A stretch of 64,000 nucleotides of DNA from Bradyrhizobium sp. CB2312. GTDB taxonomy: Bacteria; Pseudomonadota; Alphaproteobacteria; Rhizobiales; Xanthobacteraceae. Position numbers and translations under genes: made by a program. A model generated the notes under the pieces. The model searched no databases. It saw nothing but the letters and a program-made list of their open reading frames with translations, and had not been told where the DNA came from. Positions 26,468 to 36,679 of this stretch are shown here, piece after piece. The stretch's first letter is position 1. Each line of letters opens with the position of its first letter. Location of the stretch: positions 8,267,501 to 8,331,500 of the forward strand of contig NZ_CP121668.1 in the NCBI RefSeq assembly GCF_029714425.1. Direction: 5' to 3'.

Positions 26468-27646
26468 ATGGCATCGGTATCGATTGACGGGATCGTGAAG
26501 AACTACGGCCCGACGCCTGTCTTGCGTGATGTCTCGCTCTCGATAGCGGATGGTGAGTTCCTGACGCTGCTCGGCCCCTCCGGGTGTGGCAAGTCAACGC
26601 TCTTACGTGTGCTGGCAGGGCTCGAGATGCAGGATGCCGGCTCGATTTCAATTGGCGGACGGGTGGTCGATGGCCTCAGGCCGAAGCGGCGGGACGTGGC
26701 AATGGTGTTCCAGTCTTACGCCCTCTATCCGCATATGACGGTCGCCGCCAATATTGCGCTGCCGCTCCGGATGCGGCGGCTCACGGCGATCCAGAGGCTT
26801 CCCCTTGTCGGCCGTCTGCTTCCAGGAAGGGCGCGGATTGCTGCCGAAATCGATATGGAAGTCACCCGCACCGCCAAGTCCTTAGATATCGGCCATCTAT
26901 TGACCCGCAAACCGGGACAGCTCTCCGGCGGCCAACGCCAGCGCGTGGCAGTCGGCCGGGCAATGGTACGCCATCCGGCTGTCTTTCTGATGGACGAGCC
27001 GCTGTCCAACCTGGACAGCAAGCTGCGCGTGCAGATGCGCGCGGAGATCAAGGAACTGCACCAGCGTCTTGGGGGAACCTTCGTCTACGTCACCCATGAT
27101 CAGGCCGAGGCCATGACCCTGTCGGACCGCGTCGCGGTGATGCTCGATGGCGAGTTGCTGCAGGTCGCTCCGCCGCAGGACATTTATGGCGATCCTAGCG
27201 ATCGGCGCGTCGCAGAATTCATCGGCTCGCCCAAGATCAACATACTCGAGGGCGTGATGCGCGAACGCGGGTTCATCGACGTGGCCGGATCGACAATCAA
27301 GATCGATGCCGCTGCACTTCCCGGTATGCATCTGAGCCTCGGAATCCGCCCGGAGGCTCTTCATCTCGCCGACCAGGGCGGGCAAAGCACGCTGACTGGT
27401 TCGGTTCGCATGATCGAGCATATGGGCTCCGATCTGTTCGTCCATCTCGATCTGGCGGGCCCCGACCAGCCGCTGGTCGCAAGACTTCCGGCCGAATACG
27501 GGCCTCGTATCACCCTCGGCCAGACCTTGCATGTCGGTATCAGGCCGGAGCGAGTCCTTCTCTTTAGCCCCGATGGACGGCGTTTGCGTGGCCAAGTCGA
27601 ACTTAGCCGGGCATCGGTCATGCCGCTTCGCGAGGCCGCTCGATGA
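26468..27646 (+). CDS. ABC transporter ATP-binding protein, UgpC/MalK type
   Basis: A 392-residue ATPase. It carries Walker A LGPSGCGKST, signature LSGGQRQRVAVGRAMVRHP, Walker B VFLMDEPLSNLD and switch His in VTHDQAEAMTLSDR. A C-terminal TOBE-type domain (GIRPEALHLAD.., VGIRPERVLLF) places it with carbohydrate or glycerol-phosphate importers. The ATG at 26468 has GGGAG eight bases before it. It powers the two permeases that follow, its stop overlapping the next start as ATGA. Confidence 0.93.
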   Translation: MASVSIDGIVKNYGPTPVLRDVSLSIADGEFLTLLGPSGCGKSTLLRVLAGLEMQDAGSISIGGRVVDGLRPKRRDVAMVFQSYALYPHMTVAANIALPLRMRRLTAIQRLPLVGRLLPGRARIAAEIDMEVTRTAKSLDIGHLLTRKPGQLSGGQRQRVAVGRAMVRHPAVFLMDEPLSNLDSKLRVQMRAEIKELHQRLGGTFVYVTHDQAEAMTLSDRVAVMLDGELLQVAPPQDIYGDPSDRRVAEFIGSPKINILEGVMRERGFIDVAGSTIKIDAAALPGMHLSLGIRPEALHLADQGGQSTLTGSVRMIEHMGSDLFVHLDLAGPDQPLVARLPAEYGPRITLGQTLHVGIRPERVLLFSPDGRRLRGQVELSRASVMPLREAAR

Positions 27647-28617
27647 GGCGGCCTCGTGCGATGACTGGTGCATGCCACGAACTCTCCCCGAGGGGTGGTG
27701 CGTCGACGTTCCGATGTCCCGCCGCGTCCAAGCCGCCCGGACGAGGTCTTCGCGAAGCCCTGGCGGCTTGGATCTTGGCCGGGCCGTCAGTCTTCTTTCT
27801 GCTCATGCTCTACTGCCTGCCCGTGATCGGCGTTTTCGTCATCGCATTCACCGACTGGCAGTTCGGCATGGCGACGCTCTCCTTTGTCGGCCTCGACAAC
27901 TTCCGCGAGGTCATTGCAGACGAGGACTTTAGGTCCTCACTTCGCAATACAGCGATCTACTTGCTGGTCGTCGTCCCTGGCACTGTCAGCGTCGGATTTT
28001 TGATCGCTCTCCTGATCGAAGGCGGCAAGTCCTGCCGCTCCTTCTACCGCGCGATTCACTTTTTGCCCTTCATGGCGACGATGTCTGCCATGGCCATTGC
28101 CTGGGAGGCGCTGCTGCATCCGACCATCGGCCTTGTCAATCAGACATTGTCTGCGATCGGCATGCCGGCCGCCAACTGGCTGCGCGACGAGCACACCGTT
28201 CTGCTGGCGCTCGCCGCAATAGGCATATGGCAGAACCTAGGCTTCGCGATGGTGCTGTTCCTCGCGGGCCTCAAGAGCATCCCTAAGGACATCTACGATG
28301 CGGCCAATGTCGACGGTGCTGACCTGTGGCTGGACCGCCTGCGTACCGTCACGCTGCCGATGCTCGGCCCGGTCTCGATGTTCGTTGTCATCGTTGTCGC
28401 GCTGAGAGCGTTCGCTTCGTTCGACACCGTAAAAGTGCTTACCCAAGGCGGCCCCGGCCACGCCTCGGAAATGCTGCTCTACACTCTCTATCGAGAGAGT
28501 TTCGAGTATCTGCGCACCGGATATGGCGCCGCGGTCGCCGTCGTCTTTTTGGCCATCGTCGTGACCCTCACCCTCGTTCAGGCCCACCTCATGGACCGGA
28601 AAGTGCACTACCAATGA
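27643..28617 (+). CDS. ABC transporter permease, UgpA/MalF type
   Basis: A 324-residue inner-membrane permease with about six helices, the first being AAWILAGPSVFFLLMLYCLP. The EAA coupling loop is DAANVDGADLWLDRLRTVTLP. The first 35 residues are polar and Pro-rich, longer than usual. ATGA overlaps with both neighbours show tight coupling in the importer operon. It forms the membrane channel together with the next gene product. Confidence 0.92.
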   Translation: MRRPRAMTGACHELSPRGGASTFRCPAASKPPGRGLREALAAWILAGPSVFFLLMLYCLPVIGVFVIAFTDWQFGMATLSFVGLDNFREVIADEDFRSSLRNTAIYLLVVVPGTVSVGFLIALLIEGGKSCRSFYRAIHFLPFMATMSAMAIAWEALLHPTIGLVNQTLSAIGMPAANWLRDEHTVLLALAAIGIWQNLGFAMVLFLAGLKSIPKDIYDAANVDGADLWLDRLRTVTLPMLGPVSMFVVIVVALRAFASFDTVKVLTQGGPGHASEMLLYTLYRESFEYLRTGYGAAVAVVFLAIVVTLTLVQAHLMDRKVHYQ

Positions 28618-29465
28618 GCACCAGAGCGCTTCGCGCTTGCCTGTTGTTGTCTCCGGCTGCGGTCTTCCGGCATACCGTTCTGCTCGCCACCGGCGCGCTC
28701 ATCCTCCTTCCTTTCGTCTGGATGGTGTCGCTGTCAATCAAGCCACCGGGAGAAATCTTCCGGACCAGCTTTTCGTTCTGGCCCGTCCAATTCTATGGCG
28801 TCGAGAACTATACAAAGGCAGTGACCCAGGCGCCGTTGCCACGCTATCTCGGCAACGGCGTCATGATCTGCACATTGATCTTGGCGCTGCAAATCCTCGT
28901 CTGTGCCCCGTGCGCCTACGCACTCGCCAAACTCCGCTTTGCCGGCCGTGATACTCTCTTCGGCTTGGTGCTGATCGGGCTCCTGCTGCCGCATCAGGTA
29001 CTTTCGCTGCCGCTCTTCATTCTCGGTTATCAGATCGGCATCCTCAACACCTATGTGGCACTTGTTTTTCCCTATGTGGTCTCGCCCTTCGGCATATTCC
29101 TATTCCGGCAGTTCTTTAAGACCATCCCAGACGACGTCGTTCACGCCGCGCGACTCGATGGTCTCTCCGAAATTGCAATCGTGTGGAAAATCATGGTGCC
29201 AATGGCGTTGCCCGCCGTGATCGCCTTCGCAATTTTCTCGATCGTCTCGCATTGGAACGATCTGTTCTGGCCGCTGATCGCGGTGCACGATCAATCGCTG
29301 ATGCCGCCGCCGCTCGGAATCATGGTCTTCAAGAGCGAGGAGGCGGGCACCGACTTCGGCCCGCTCATGGCCGCAGCAACGCTTGTCGTTCTGCCTCTTA
29401 TCGTCGCCTTCCTGGCCGCACAACGTTGGTTCATCGAAGGCTTGGCGGAAGGGGCGATCAAGTAG
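28614..29465 (+). CDS. ABC transporter permease, UgpE/MalG type
   Basis: A 283-residue permease. The first helix is TVLLATGALILLPFVWMVSL, followed by SIKPPGEIF, a family mark, and the EAA loop HAARLDGLSEIAIVWKIMVP. Start at ATG 28614, overlapping the upstream stop as ATGA. Second half of the membrane channel. Confidence 0.92.
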   Translation: MSTRALRACLLLSPAAVFRHTVLLATGALILLPFVWMVSLSIKPPGEIFRTSFSFWPVQFYGVENYTKAVTQAPLPRYLGNGVMICTLILALQILVCAPCAYALAKLRFAGRDTLFGLVLIGLLLPHQVLSLPLFILGYQIGILNTYVALVFPYVVSPFGIFLFRQFFKTIPDDVVHAARLDGLSEIAIVWKIMVPMALPAVIAFAIFSIVSHWNDLFWPLIAVHDQSLMPPPLGIMVFKSEEAGTDFGPLMAAATLVVLPLIVAFLAAQRWFIEGLAEGAIK

Positions 29466-29573
29466 CAGTAAAAACCTGGCTGAAGTCGCCGAACGCCGCC
29501 TCAAACCATAGCGAGCGACCATAGGATCCGCTCGCGAGAAATACGAAATATTTCCAAAAATGGAGAAAGCCAG

Positions 29574-30854
29574 ATGTGGCGCTATTTGAAAATCATTGTC
29601 GTCATCTCCCTCGCTAATGCCCTTGTTGGAGGCATCATGAGTCCGGCGAAGGCAGAGGACGGCAGGACGTTAAGGGTAACCGCAGCATCCTCTGACCTTA
29701 ACGCGATGTGGGTCGAACTCGCGAGGACTTTCGAGAACGAACATCCCGGCGTCAAAGTTGAGCTGGATAATTCGACCAGAGGTTACGACGATCTCGTCCA
29801 GGCAACTCTGCGCGCGTCGCTCACAGGTTCGTTGCCGGACGTGTCATTCCAGGGCGCCAATCGTCTGCGAATCTACACCGATCGAAACCTTGCCGTTCCG
29901 CTCGGCCAATTTCTGAATACGGACACGAGTGACAGCCGAAAAGCGCTTTCTCCAGCGGTTGAAAAAATTGGAGCATCCAAGGGTGATAGCTATGCGCTAG
30001 GCTTCGGCGTCGCCGAGCCTGTCGTCTTCTACAATCTAGACCTCCTCGCCAGAGTTGGCGGCGATCCTTCTCACCTCCCGACGACATGGGACGAGATCAT
30101 AAGACTTGGTTCGAGTATCACCAAGCTGGGCGAAGGAAATGTCGGACTGATTTTTCAATACAATAGTGAGGATTTTTTCTGGGACGCTCTGCTCTTTAGT
30201 CAAGATGCGACTATGATGAATTCTGATGAAAGCAAGATAGCTTTTGATGGACCGGAAGGCCTGAAGGCGTTGGAAATCATCAAACGGATCGGAGAATCGG
30301 GACAAGCTTCAGTTGATATGTCGAAAGACCAGGCTCGGTCTTTGTTTGCCGCCGGGAAGGTCGGCATAATCTTCGACTCAAATTCAAATCAGCTGCGCTT
30401 CGAAGAGGATAGCAAGGATAAATTCAGGCTTGCGGTCGGCAGGTTTCCTCTGATGGCAGCGAACGGCACGCTTCCCGCCGCCGGATCGATCGCAATGATG
30501 TTTGCGACCAAACCGGAGCAACAGAAGCTCGCCTGGGAATTCATGAAGTTTGCGAGCGGTCCAGCCGGACAGAAAATTGTGGCACTCAAATCCGGATGGC
30601 TGCCCGCGAACGACTTCGCTACGCGCGATTCAATAGAGCTCTCCGGCCACTTTGCAAAGAATGCCAACTATAAGGCGAGCCTCGAACAGCTACCGATTCT
30701 TCGCGCGTGGTACGCTTTTCCAGGAGAGAACGCGGCAAAAGTCACCAAGGTCATCGTGGACGCTATGCGCTCTGTCATCACACTCCAGAAGGCGCCTGAA
30801 GCGGGGCTCCAAGCAATGGCGTCGCAGGCGCGAAAGCTTCTCGGCGTTAAATGA
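29574..30854 (+). CDS. ABC transporter substrate-binding protein, family 1 (UgpB-like)
   Basis: A 426-residue periplasmic binding protein with an N-terminal signal segment (YLKIIVVISLANALVGGI, processing near AKAED). A family 1 solute-binding fold follows: FENEHPGVKVELDNSTRGYDD, LPDVSFQGANRLRIY, LPTTWDEI, and the C-terminal FATKPEQQKLAWEFMKFAS. GGAGAAAGCC precedes the ATG. Family members bind sugars, polyols or glycerol-phosphodiesters; the ligand here cannot be read from sequence. Unusually, the gene comes after the permeases, separated by 108 bp. Confidence 0.9.
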   Translation: MWRYLKIIVVISLANALVGGIMSPAKAEDGRTLRVTAASSDLNAMWVELARTFENEHPGVKVELDNSTRGYDDLVQATLRASLTGSLPDVSFQGANRLRIYTDRNLAVPLGQFLNTDTSDSRKALSPAVEKIGASKGDSYALGFGVAEPVVFYNLDLLARVGGDPSHLPTTWDEIIRLGSSITKLGEGNVGLIFQYNSEDFFWDALLFSQDATMMNSDESKIAFDGPEGLKALEIIKRIGESGQASVDMSKDQARSLFAAGKVGIIFDSNSNQLRFEEDSKDKFRLAVGRFPLMAANGTLPAAGSIAMMFATKPEQQKLAWEFMKFASGPAGQKIVALKSGWLPANDFATRDSIELSGHFAKNANYKASLEQLPILRAWYAFPGENAAKVTKVIVDAMRSVITLQKAPEAGLQAMASQARKLLGVK

Positions 30855-31946
30855 GTGTTTGAGGCTAGCAAGCGAACAGTACCGATGGTCAATGCAGGCC
30901 TTTATCCGGACGAAAGATATGGGATGGCTTGCGCCATCCCGTATATCGAATGGAGCCGTCCCGGGAGAAAAGAGTGCGCCTTGGTGCTCTTCTTGACCGG
31001 CGGTGGTCATCTGGGGCGGATTTCTTATGGCTATCCTGACGGCGATCCCAGGGATTTTCTCGCCTATTGGCTAACTTCGATGGGGTACAATTTGGTTGTA
31101 CCATCACCTCCGATCGAACACCCGGTGTTCAACTCTGCTGTTTGTGGACTGGATGTCACAACCTGGTCAGAAGTCTTGATCGATCTGGTGGCGGCAAAGC
31201 TGCATGCATGGAAGCTAAAGCCGCGTGTCCTGGTCGTTGGCTGGAGTATGGCCGGTAGATTTATTTCACGTCTGGCCGCGACGGCTTCCCGCAGAGACAT
31301 TGCCATAGAGGCATTCGTAAGCCTTGCGGCAACGCCTCCGCTTCCAGGCCTCTCGCCGGTGAATCTCGAGGAAACACCCCTGTCGGCGCATGGCTTTCGA
31401 TCCTTCCTTGCTCCATCCGAGGGGGGGGGCGAGCCGCTCAACCGATGCTGGCTGGCTGCTCTATCAGAACAGGATCACCTGGAGGGGAGATCAATTATTC
31501 CTTCCGAAATATACTTTAGACAGTTCGTTGGTGGCTCGCCGTTGAATCTGCATGGTGAAGCTCTTCGCTGGCGCAATGGGCGGATCCAACATTCGTTGTG
31601 GGATGCGGCGAAGGACGTGCTGGCTATGGAATTTCAAGGTGCTCCGCTGTGCGCAGCCATCATTCCGACTGCCTCGAGTGATAGGCACCACCTGCTAACG
31701 GATCGGGCCAACTGGTCATTCTTTAATGCCCACGTGATCGCGGCTCGCGCCGCCTCATTCGCTCCCAGTGCTCTAAATAAGGTCCGGTCACTCGTCGAGT
31801 CGCTGCCGAAGCGCTTGTCGCGAGAGACCACTGGCGGACATTTCTTCTTCGTTGGCGCGAAGGGGGCCTGCGCCACCGCGCAGGCAATTCTTGCACTTCA
31901 TGCCGAAACGCTCGCTGTCGAGGCGGACCTGAAAAGCTGCTCGTAA
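30855..31946 (+). CDS. Alpha/beta-hydrolase-like protein at end of importer operon
   Basis: A 363-residue protein. A nucleophile-elbow motif VVGWSMAGRF (Gly-x-Ser-x-x-Gly) and the preceding strand VLFLTGGGHLG suggest an alpha/beta-hydrolase fold; a late His in TTGGHFFFVG could complete the triad. I cannot assign a subfamily. The GTG start directly abuts the binding-protein stop, so the two are coupled. It likely hydrolyses an ester or amide in the imported compound. Confidence 0.65.
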   Translation: MFEASKRTVPMVNAGLYPDERYGMACAIPYIEWSRPGRKECALVLFLTGGGHLGRISYGYPDGDPRDFLAYWLTSMGYNLVVPSPPIEHPVFNSAVCGLDVTTWSEVLIDLVAAKLHAWKLKPRVLVVGWSMAGRFISRLAATASRRDIAIEAFVSLAATPPLPGLSPVNLEETPLSAHGFRSFLAPSEGGGEPLNRCWLAALSEQDHLEGRSIIPSEIYFRQFVGGSPLNLHGEALRWRNGRIQHSLWDAAKDVLAMEFQGAPLCAAIIPTASSDRHHLLTDRANWSFFNAHVIAARAASFAPSALNKVRSLVESLPKRLSRETTGGHFFFVGAKGACATAQAILALHAETLAVEADLKSCS

Positions 31947-32396
31947 GGATCAGTTTGAGCCACAGCCCCCGCGGTCGACTTTCGCGACAATGTTCGAGCA
32001 GAAGCGGCGGGGGAGCAATCTCTCAATCTCGATTCGCAGTCGCTGCTGTCCATGCAAGCCATCGAGCAGCCAGCGGCGGTTTTGCTTTCGGCGTACTCGC
32101 ATTTGGGTTAGCGCTGTCCTCTATAAGCCGTGTTTGTCAATCTACATCCGTTTGCGGCAATGATGGAGCTAAGGCGCTTGCTAGCATTCAGAATGACGAC
32201 TATTGCTGAGCGCGTCATACGAAGATCGAAAGCAGGGCTCCCCTCGCTTGGTGGCGGTGGCTTCTATGATGGCAGCGCTCAGGGGTGATTGAGCGACAAA
32301 GCGGGAGCAGGCCGCGTCGGCAAAGCGCGGCTTCAAGCGATCCGCTGAAATTGTTCCGATTTCTGAGGCTGCTGTATGCGCAATGCGCGTAAGATG
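31947..32396. other. Intergenic region, nothing recognised
   Basis: 450 bases between the convergent importer operon and the methyltransferase. No gene-like frame with a domain; no strong hairpin terminator noticed. Confidence 0.35.
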
Positions 32397-33221
32397 TCAC
32401 TGAGCAACGGGTAGGGCGGTTGTCACCTCGGCTGACCAGGAAAATTCGATCCTTCCATCCATTGCAGCATATCGCTCAAACAGCAGGCGGTGCCACCTCA
32501 TCGTATCTTCCAGGCCGTTGATCTCAATGATCTTCTTGGTGTCGCTACGGGATAAACTCAGGCCCTCGAACTGCTCCCATGTTAAAAAGTCGTCCCAATA
32601 GAGCGCAAAATGGCGGACCTTGCGAAACAGAGGCGATGATTTGAGCTCATGCACGAAATTGACGGGTGCGTAGCGTCCGTCGCTGCCCTCAAAGCCGCCG
32701 ATTACAAAGCCACGAATGTGCTGCTCGTGGTAACGCTCGTAATCTCGAAGCATCGCGCTTCTATCCAGATCCCGTCGAATCATGAGCACCGCGATAAGAC
32801 CTGATGGGGTCAGGACCCGGTTCGCCTCCGTGTAGAATTTGGGTCGATCAAACCACGTTGCTGCGCTCGCTGCTGTCACCAGAGAAATGGTTCCGCTCTC
32901 AGCTGCAAGCCGTTCAGCGCTGCCTGGGATATGCTTGATATTCAAGATGCCCGCAGATCCGCAGATGGCTTTCAGACGCATATCGGCGTTCGGCTCGACG
33001 CCCGTAATGCTAGCAGAAGGGGGTAACAGCCTCGCCAGTTGCCTTGTAAAAAGTCCTGTGCCACTGCCGATATCAAGCACAGAGAGAGCGCAAAGTCCTG
33101 CAGGCTTCACGCGCTCGGCAATGAAGCTTACTAGTTCATCCGGATAACGCGGCCGATAGCTGTCATAAGCATCAGCAAGCCCTGTGTAGGCAGAGTGCGC
33201 ATCGACCGTTTGACGGCGCAT
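32397..33221 (-). CDS. Class I SAM-dependent methyltransferase
   Basis: A 274-residue methyltransferase. Motif I is VLDIGSGTGLFTRQLARLLP, followed by the acidic motif ITGVEPNADM and a motif near TVNLVTAASAATWFDR-type segment (ISLVTAASAATWFDRP). It is the Methyltransf_11/25 type that acts on small molecules. GGAGGTG lies seven bases before the ATG. It is a single gene, convergent with the importer operon. Acceptor unknown; methylation of a phosphonate headgroup is possible but unsupported. Confidence 0.85.
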   Translation of the reverse strand: MRRQTVDAHSAYTGLADAYDSYRPRYPDELVSFIAERVKPAGLCALSVLDIGSGTGLFTRQLARLLPPSASITGVEPNADMRLKAICGSAGILNIKHIPGSAERLAAESGTISLVTAASAATWFDRPKFYTEANRVLTPSGLIAVLMIRRDLDRSAMLRDYERYHEQHIRGFVIGGFEGSDGRYAPVNFVHELKSSPLFRKVRHFALYWDDFLTWEQFEGLSLSRSDTKKIIEINGLEDTMRWHRLLFERYAAMDGRIEFSWSAEVTTALPVAQ

Positions 33222-34029
33222 CGTTCACCTCCGATCGCTTGTTGTGGAACGAGAAAAGCCCGCTTGAATGGACGCGCCGCAGATCCTGCGAGGATGTCCT
33301 AGGCGCCGTTTAGAACGGCTACGGTACTTGGATGTACGAGCCCGATCCGGTTGTCTTGGATCTCGGGGGCGTTTCCGCAACAAAGTCATCGCTCGCAGAA
33401 GCAGGGCGGCCGCTAGAATCGGCGCTCTAAGGAAAGTTGTTTGTTCTCGCCGGGAGCTAGACATGAAGAACGTACTGGTTTTATTAAAAGCGCATCACGC
33501 GACAGCAGAGTTGCGTCGAATGCGGAAGGGCAAATTTGTCCCTTGCCAAGCCACAGCTTTCGTCGTCTCAATCGTTCACATACTCTCATTTTTATAAACT
33601 ACCCACGTTGGTCGTTGATTGGAACGGCAGTTGCTTCATTTATGGCGAGTGTCGACCAAGCGCGCCAGCGAAGTCTCGCTCACATTCGGCCGGCAACCCT
33701 ATCGATCCAATCATCCTGGTGGATCAACTCTGTCTTGCAGTGGTTCTCGCCCGCTGAGAGCGGGCGGCGGCCGCAGAGCTCTTGAGGAGAGGAGGAGGAA
33801 TTGATCTTGGTGTTGCTGAGCAGCGTTGCTGGGCACCGTGAGCGGGCGAGAGGAGGCCACGGAGCGCTTCGGTGGGCATGAAGGCCTCTTCGACCATACT
33901 CGCCTTCGAGAGATCGTATGGTCTCGCTCTTCAGCGAGCCTCGGCCACCAGGCGCGAACGTGGATGTCTCCGAACTGGCAAGCATAGCGTTGTCTCATTG
34001 CACTGCTTACTTCAACTGGAGCCAGCAAA
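33222..34029. other. 800-bp region, one doubtful small ORF
   Basis: A 44-codon frame at 33463-33597 (plus strand, GGGAGC before ATG, hydrophobic tail VVSIVHILSFL) could be a small peptide but has no relatives I know. The remainder is unassigned and should include the promoter of the next aminotransferase. Confidence 0.3.
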
Positions 34030-35151
34030 ATGAATATCCCTGGCGGTCATCGACATGGAAAGCCAATCAGTCTTATAAGAACCACTCCGCCGACCCCAGA
34101 ATGGATGGGGGCGGAGTTGTCGAGAACGCTGCTTGAGATATCTGAACGAGGGGATCTCGCAACACTGTTGAGATATCATCGTTTTCAAGGAACTGATTCT
34201 GATCGCCAAGCTGGAGCGGCGTGGCTAGCGAAGCGCTTCGGGGCTGCGCCGTCGATTGGCCGGATCATCGTTACGAACGGTACTCAGAGTGGCCTCCTAA
34301 TCACATTGGTCAACGTGGTTGGAAGCGGCAATGTGCTGCTGACAGAAAGCTTGAGCTATTACGGGTTGCGGCGGATTGCCAGCTTCTTGAACATTTCCGT
34401 CAAGGGCATCGCCATGGATGACGACGGAGCGGCGCCGGAGGCGTTCGAGGACGCGTGTAGAAAGCTCAGTCCCAAAGCGCTATTCCTTACGCCGACACTC
34501 CATAACCCAACCACAATCACGATGTCGCAGGAACGACGGCTCGCGCTCGCCGATGTCGCGAGGCGACATGGCGTCGTGATTATTGAGGACGATGTTTACG
34601 GGCTGCTTCCACCGGAAGCTCCGCCCCCGATCAGTGCGTTGGCCCCTGACGTAACCTGGTACGCCGCAGGCCTCGCCAAGTGTATTGGCCCTGGTTTGAA
34701 GATTGCCTATCTGTTGATGCCCTCCGCTCAGGCGGGCACAAGCGCGTTTGATCGCTTTCACACGACCTCGACTTGGCATGTCACGCCCCTGTCCGCTTTG
34801 GTCGCTCAAAGCTGGATTGCCGATGGCACCGCTGAGAAAGTGCTGCTCGCTGTACGCAGTGAGGCGGTCGCGCGACAGGAAATGGCAGCAAGGTCGTTCA
34901 TTCATGCAACGTACCGGAGCAAGCCGGAATCACTACACCTGTGGTTGGCGCTTCCGCGCAGATGGACGCAGCGGAGCTTTGTCGCGGCGGCAGCCGAGGC
35001 TGGTGTCTTGGTTCAGTCCGGAAGCATGTTCGCGGTCGATGAAGATACTTCCCCTAAGGCCATTCGCATCGTCCTAGGTAGCCCGGAAACTCGTGCCAGC
35101 CTTGGAGAAGCCTTGACAGCGCTCAGGCCTCTTGTGCACGAGAATATATAG
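34030..35151 (+). CDS. Stand-alone MocR-like class I aminotransferase, copy 2
   Basis: A 373-residue paralogue of the gene at 22939, sharing blocks such as YHRFQGTD, VTNGTQSGLL, MDDDGAAPEAFEDACRK, TPTLHNPTTITMSQERR and IEDDVYGLLPP. The Schiff-base Lys is in GLAKCIGPGLKIAYL. Like its paralogue it lacks the DNA-binding domain. Unlike it, it has no partner phosphodiesterase and stands alone. No strong ribosome site before ATG 34030. Confidence 0.8.
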   Translation: MNIPGGHRHGKPISLIRTTPPTPEWMGAELSRTLLEISERGDLATLLRYHRFQGTDSDRQAGAAWLAKRFGAAPSIGRIIVTNGTQSGLLITLVNVVGSGNVLLTESLSYYGLRRIASFLNISVKGIAMDDDGAAPEAFEDACRKLSPKALFLTPTLHNPTTITMSQERRLALADVARRHGVVIIEDDVYGLLPPEAPPPISALAPDVTWYAAGLAKCIGPGLKIAYLLMPSAQAGTSAFDRFHTTSTWHVTPLSALVAQSWIADGTAEKVLLAVRSEAVARQEMAARSFIHATYRSKPESLHLWLALPRRWTQRSFVAAAAEAGVLVQSGSMFAVDEDTSPKAIRIVLGSPETRASLGEALTALRPLVHENI

Positions 35152-35454
35152 CCTTCCGAAAAGCGAAGACTGTTGCGGAGATCGGCACATCCAGGTCGCT
35201 CTCGCAAACGATGAGCAGGGAAGTTCTGCCTCGACCTGAAATGCGGCACAAAGCGCAGGGCTCGGATCTGATTCAACAGATGCGGGGAGAAGCGATGATG
35301 TAGAATGACTGCCGATCGAACGAATGCCCGTGCCGTGCTCATCCAGAATAGACGAAACGGTCCGGTTCAGGGGGCCCGCTGGCGCGAGAACCCGAGCGGA
35401 TGGCCTGAGCTGAGCCTGATCTTCGATTTGTCGACGATCAGCGACCTTGGCCCA
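35152..35454. other. Short gap without recognised feature
   Basis: 300 bases between convergent genes. No gene-like frame; nothing notable seen. Confidence 0.3.
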
Positions 35455-35715
35455 TTAGCGCTGTTGCCATCGGTGTTGCGCGAAAGCGTAAAATGGGTTG
35501 AGATGACAATAGCCGCCTGCACCAGATGCAGTGGCCATGCACTGGCCATAGGTGGAGAACTGGCAAATGCCAGGATATCCCCAGGGACGCCCTTTCAGAC
35601 AATAAATGTCTTGTATGGCAGGCAGCACGTATTCCGCACGATGTCGGGCATCGGCGGTTGATAAGCCGGCCAGGGCGCAAACTGCGATCGCAATTATGAA
35701 CTGAAGGTAGCGCAT
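35455..35715 (-). CDS. DUF3551 family exported small protein
   Basis: An 86-residue protein with a signal peptide (MRYLQFIIAIAVCALAGLST, cleavage near ADA). The DUF3551 cysteine pattern follows: DIYCLKGRPWGYPG, CQFSTYGQCMATASG and GYCHLNP, with four Cys probably forming two disulfides in the periplasm. Start at ATG 35715 with GGAGGCG upstream. The family is small, of unknown function, and common in Bradyrhizobium and relatives, which helps place the organism. Confidence 0.88.
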   Translation of the reverse strand: MRYLQFIIAIAVCALAGLSTADARHRAEYVLPAIQDIYCLKGRPWGYPGICQFSTYGQCMATASGAGGYCHLNPFYAFAQHRWQQR

Positions 35716-36444
35716 GGACGCCTCCGTCCCGAGAACCTTGTTACCTACAACTTTATTGAAGCTCAAACCGTCCGAATTGTACATTCACACGTTGGTCAAG
35801 CCCGAATGTCCGGCCGCGTGCGCCCGCCGCAGATCGCTTTCGGACCGCGCGTTCCCTTCGACTAAAGCTCAAAGGCGAGCAGGGTCGAGCGGAGCGAGAA
35901 GCCGCAATCAGTGGTGCGAGGTCGCCAACAGCATCAATGATTGGACGGCATGAGAGAAGAGAGAGGATCAGTTGGGTGAGCTGTTGGGGGGTAATTGTGC
36001 GCCTAAGGCAGGGACTATGCATTATTCCAGGTGACCGCGGTTGGAATGACGCATTTTTCCGGCTCTTGTCTCGTTCGGTGCGCAGGTATACCGCGTCATG
36101 GCCGCTACGCTTACGTTGAGCTGAGTGAGGGGCCTTCTGGTTCTGCCCAAATGGGAGTTTCGTCCAGTCTACAGAGGAGACAGGATCGCCCCGTCGCAAA
36201 CGCGGCCCGCCAGTTGGCGCCGACCCTGCGGGTGGGCGAAATTTGCGAATCGGACATGACCAACACGAGGTAGTTGTCGTACGCTGCCACTACTTGTGAG
36301 TTGCTGGTTCGTTACTCGTCGTCATTGCCTTTAGGCAAAAACTTGTTCTGATCTTCTCGCGCATAACAGCCAAATTGGTGAGCGCTCTCCACTTATAGGC
36401 GGGTGGACGGATTTTTTTCTGCTCATTGCCATGGAGCCTCGCAG
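35716..36444. other. 730-bp region without recognised gene
   Basis: Only short overlapping frames. I see no domain, RNA gene or clear promoter motif. Confidence 0.35.
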
Positions 36445-36679
36445 ATGTCCCTCAAAGCAGTACCTTTCATGTTGTTCCTCGCAGTCGCTTTTGGTGCCCC
36501 TGCTTCCTCGCAAGCTGCAAAAGGGTCGGTGAGGCGTGCGGCGGCTTCGGCGGGATCAAATGTGACCGCGGACTTTGGTGCGATCCAACGCCAGGCCAAT
36601 GTGGTTTTGCTGTTTCTTCAGGCGTATGCGTCAAGGCCGGCAAGCTTTGTCCGCAATCGCGTGCAAAATCAGTGATCCC

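Noticed and set aside
33710..33745. ATC-N9-GAT pattern upstream of the second MocR-like aminotransferase
   Set aside because: Matches only the minimal spacing rule, expected many times by chance in 64 kb; no similarity to the two conserved copies beyond it.
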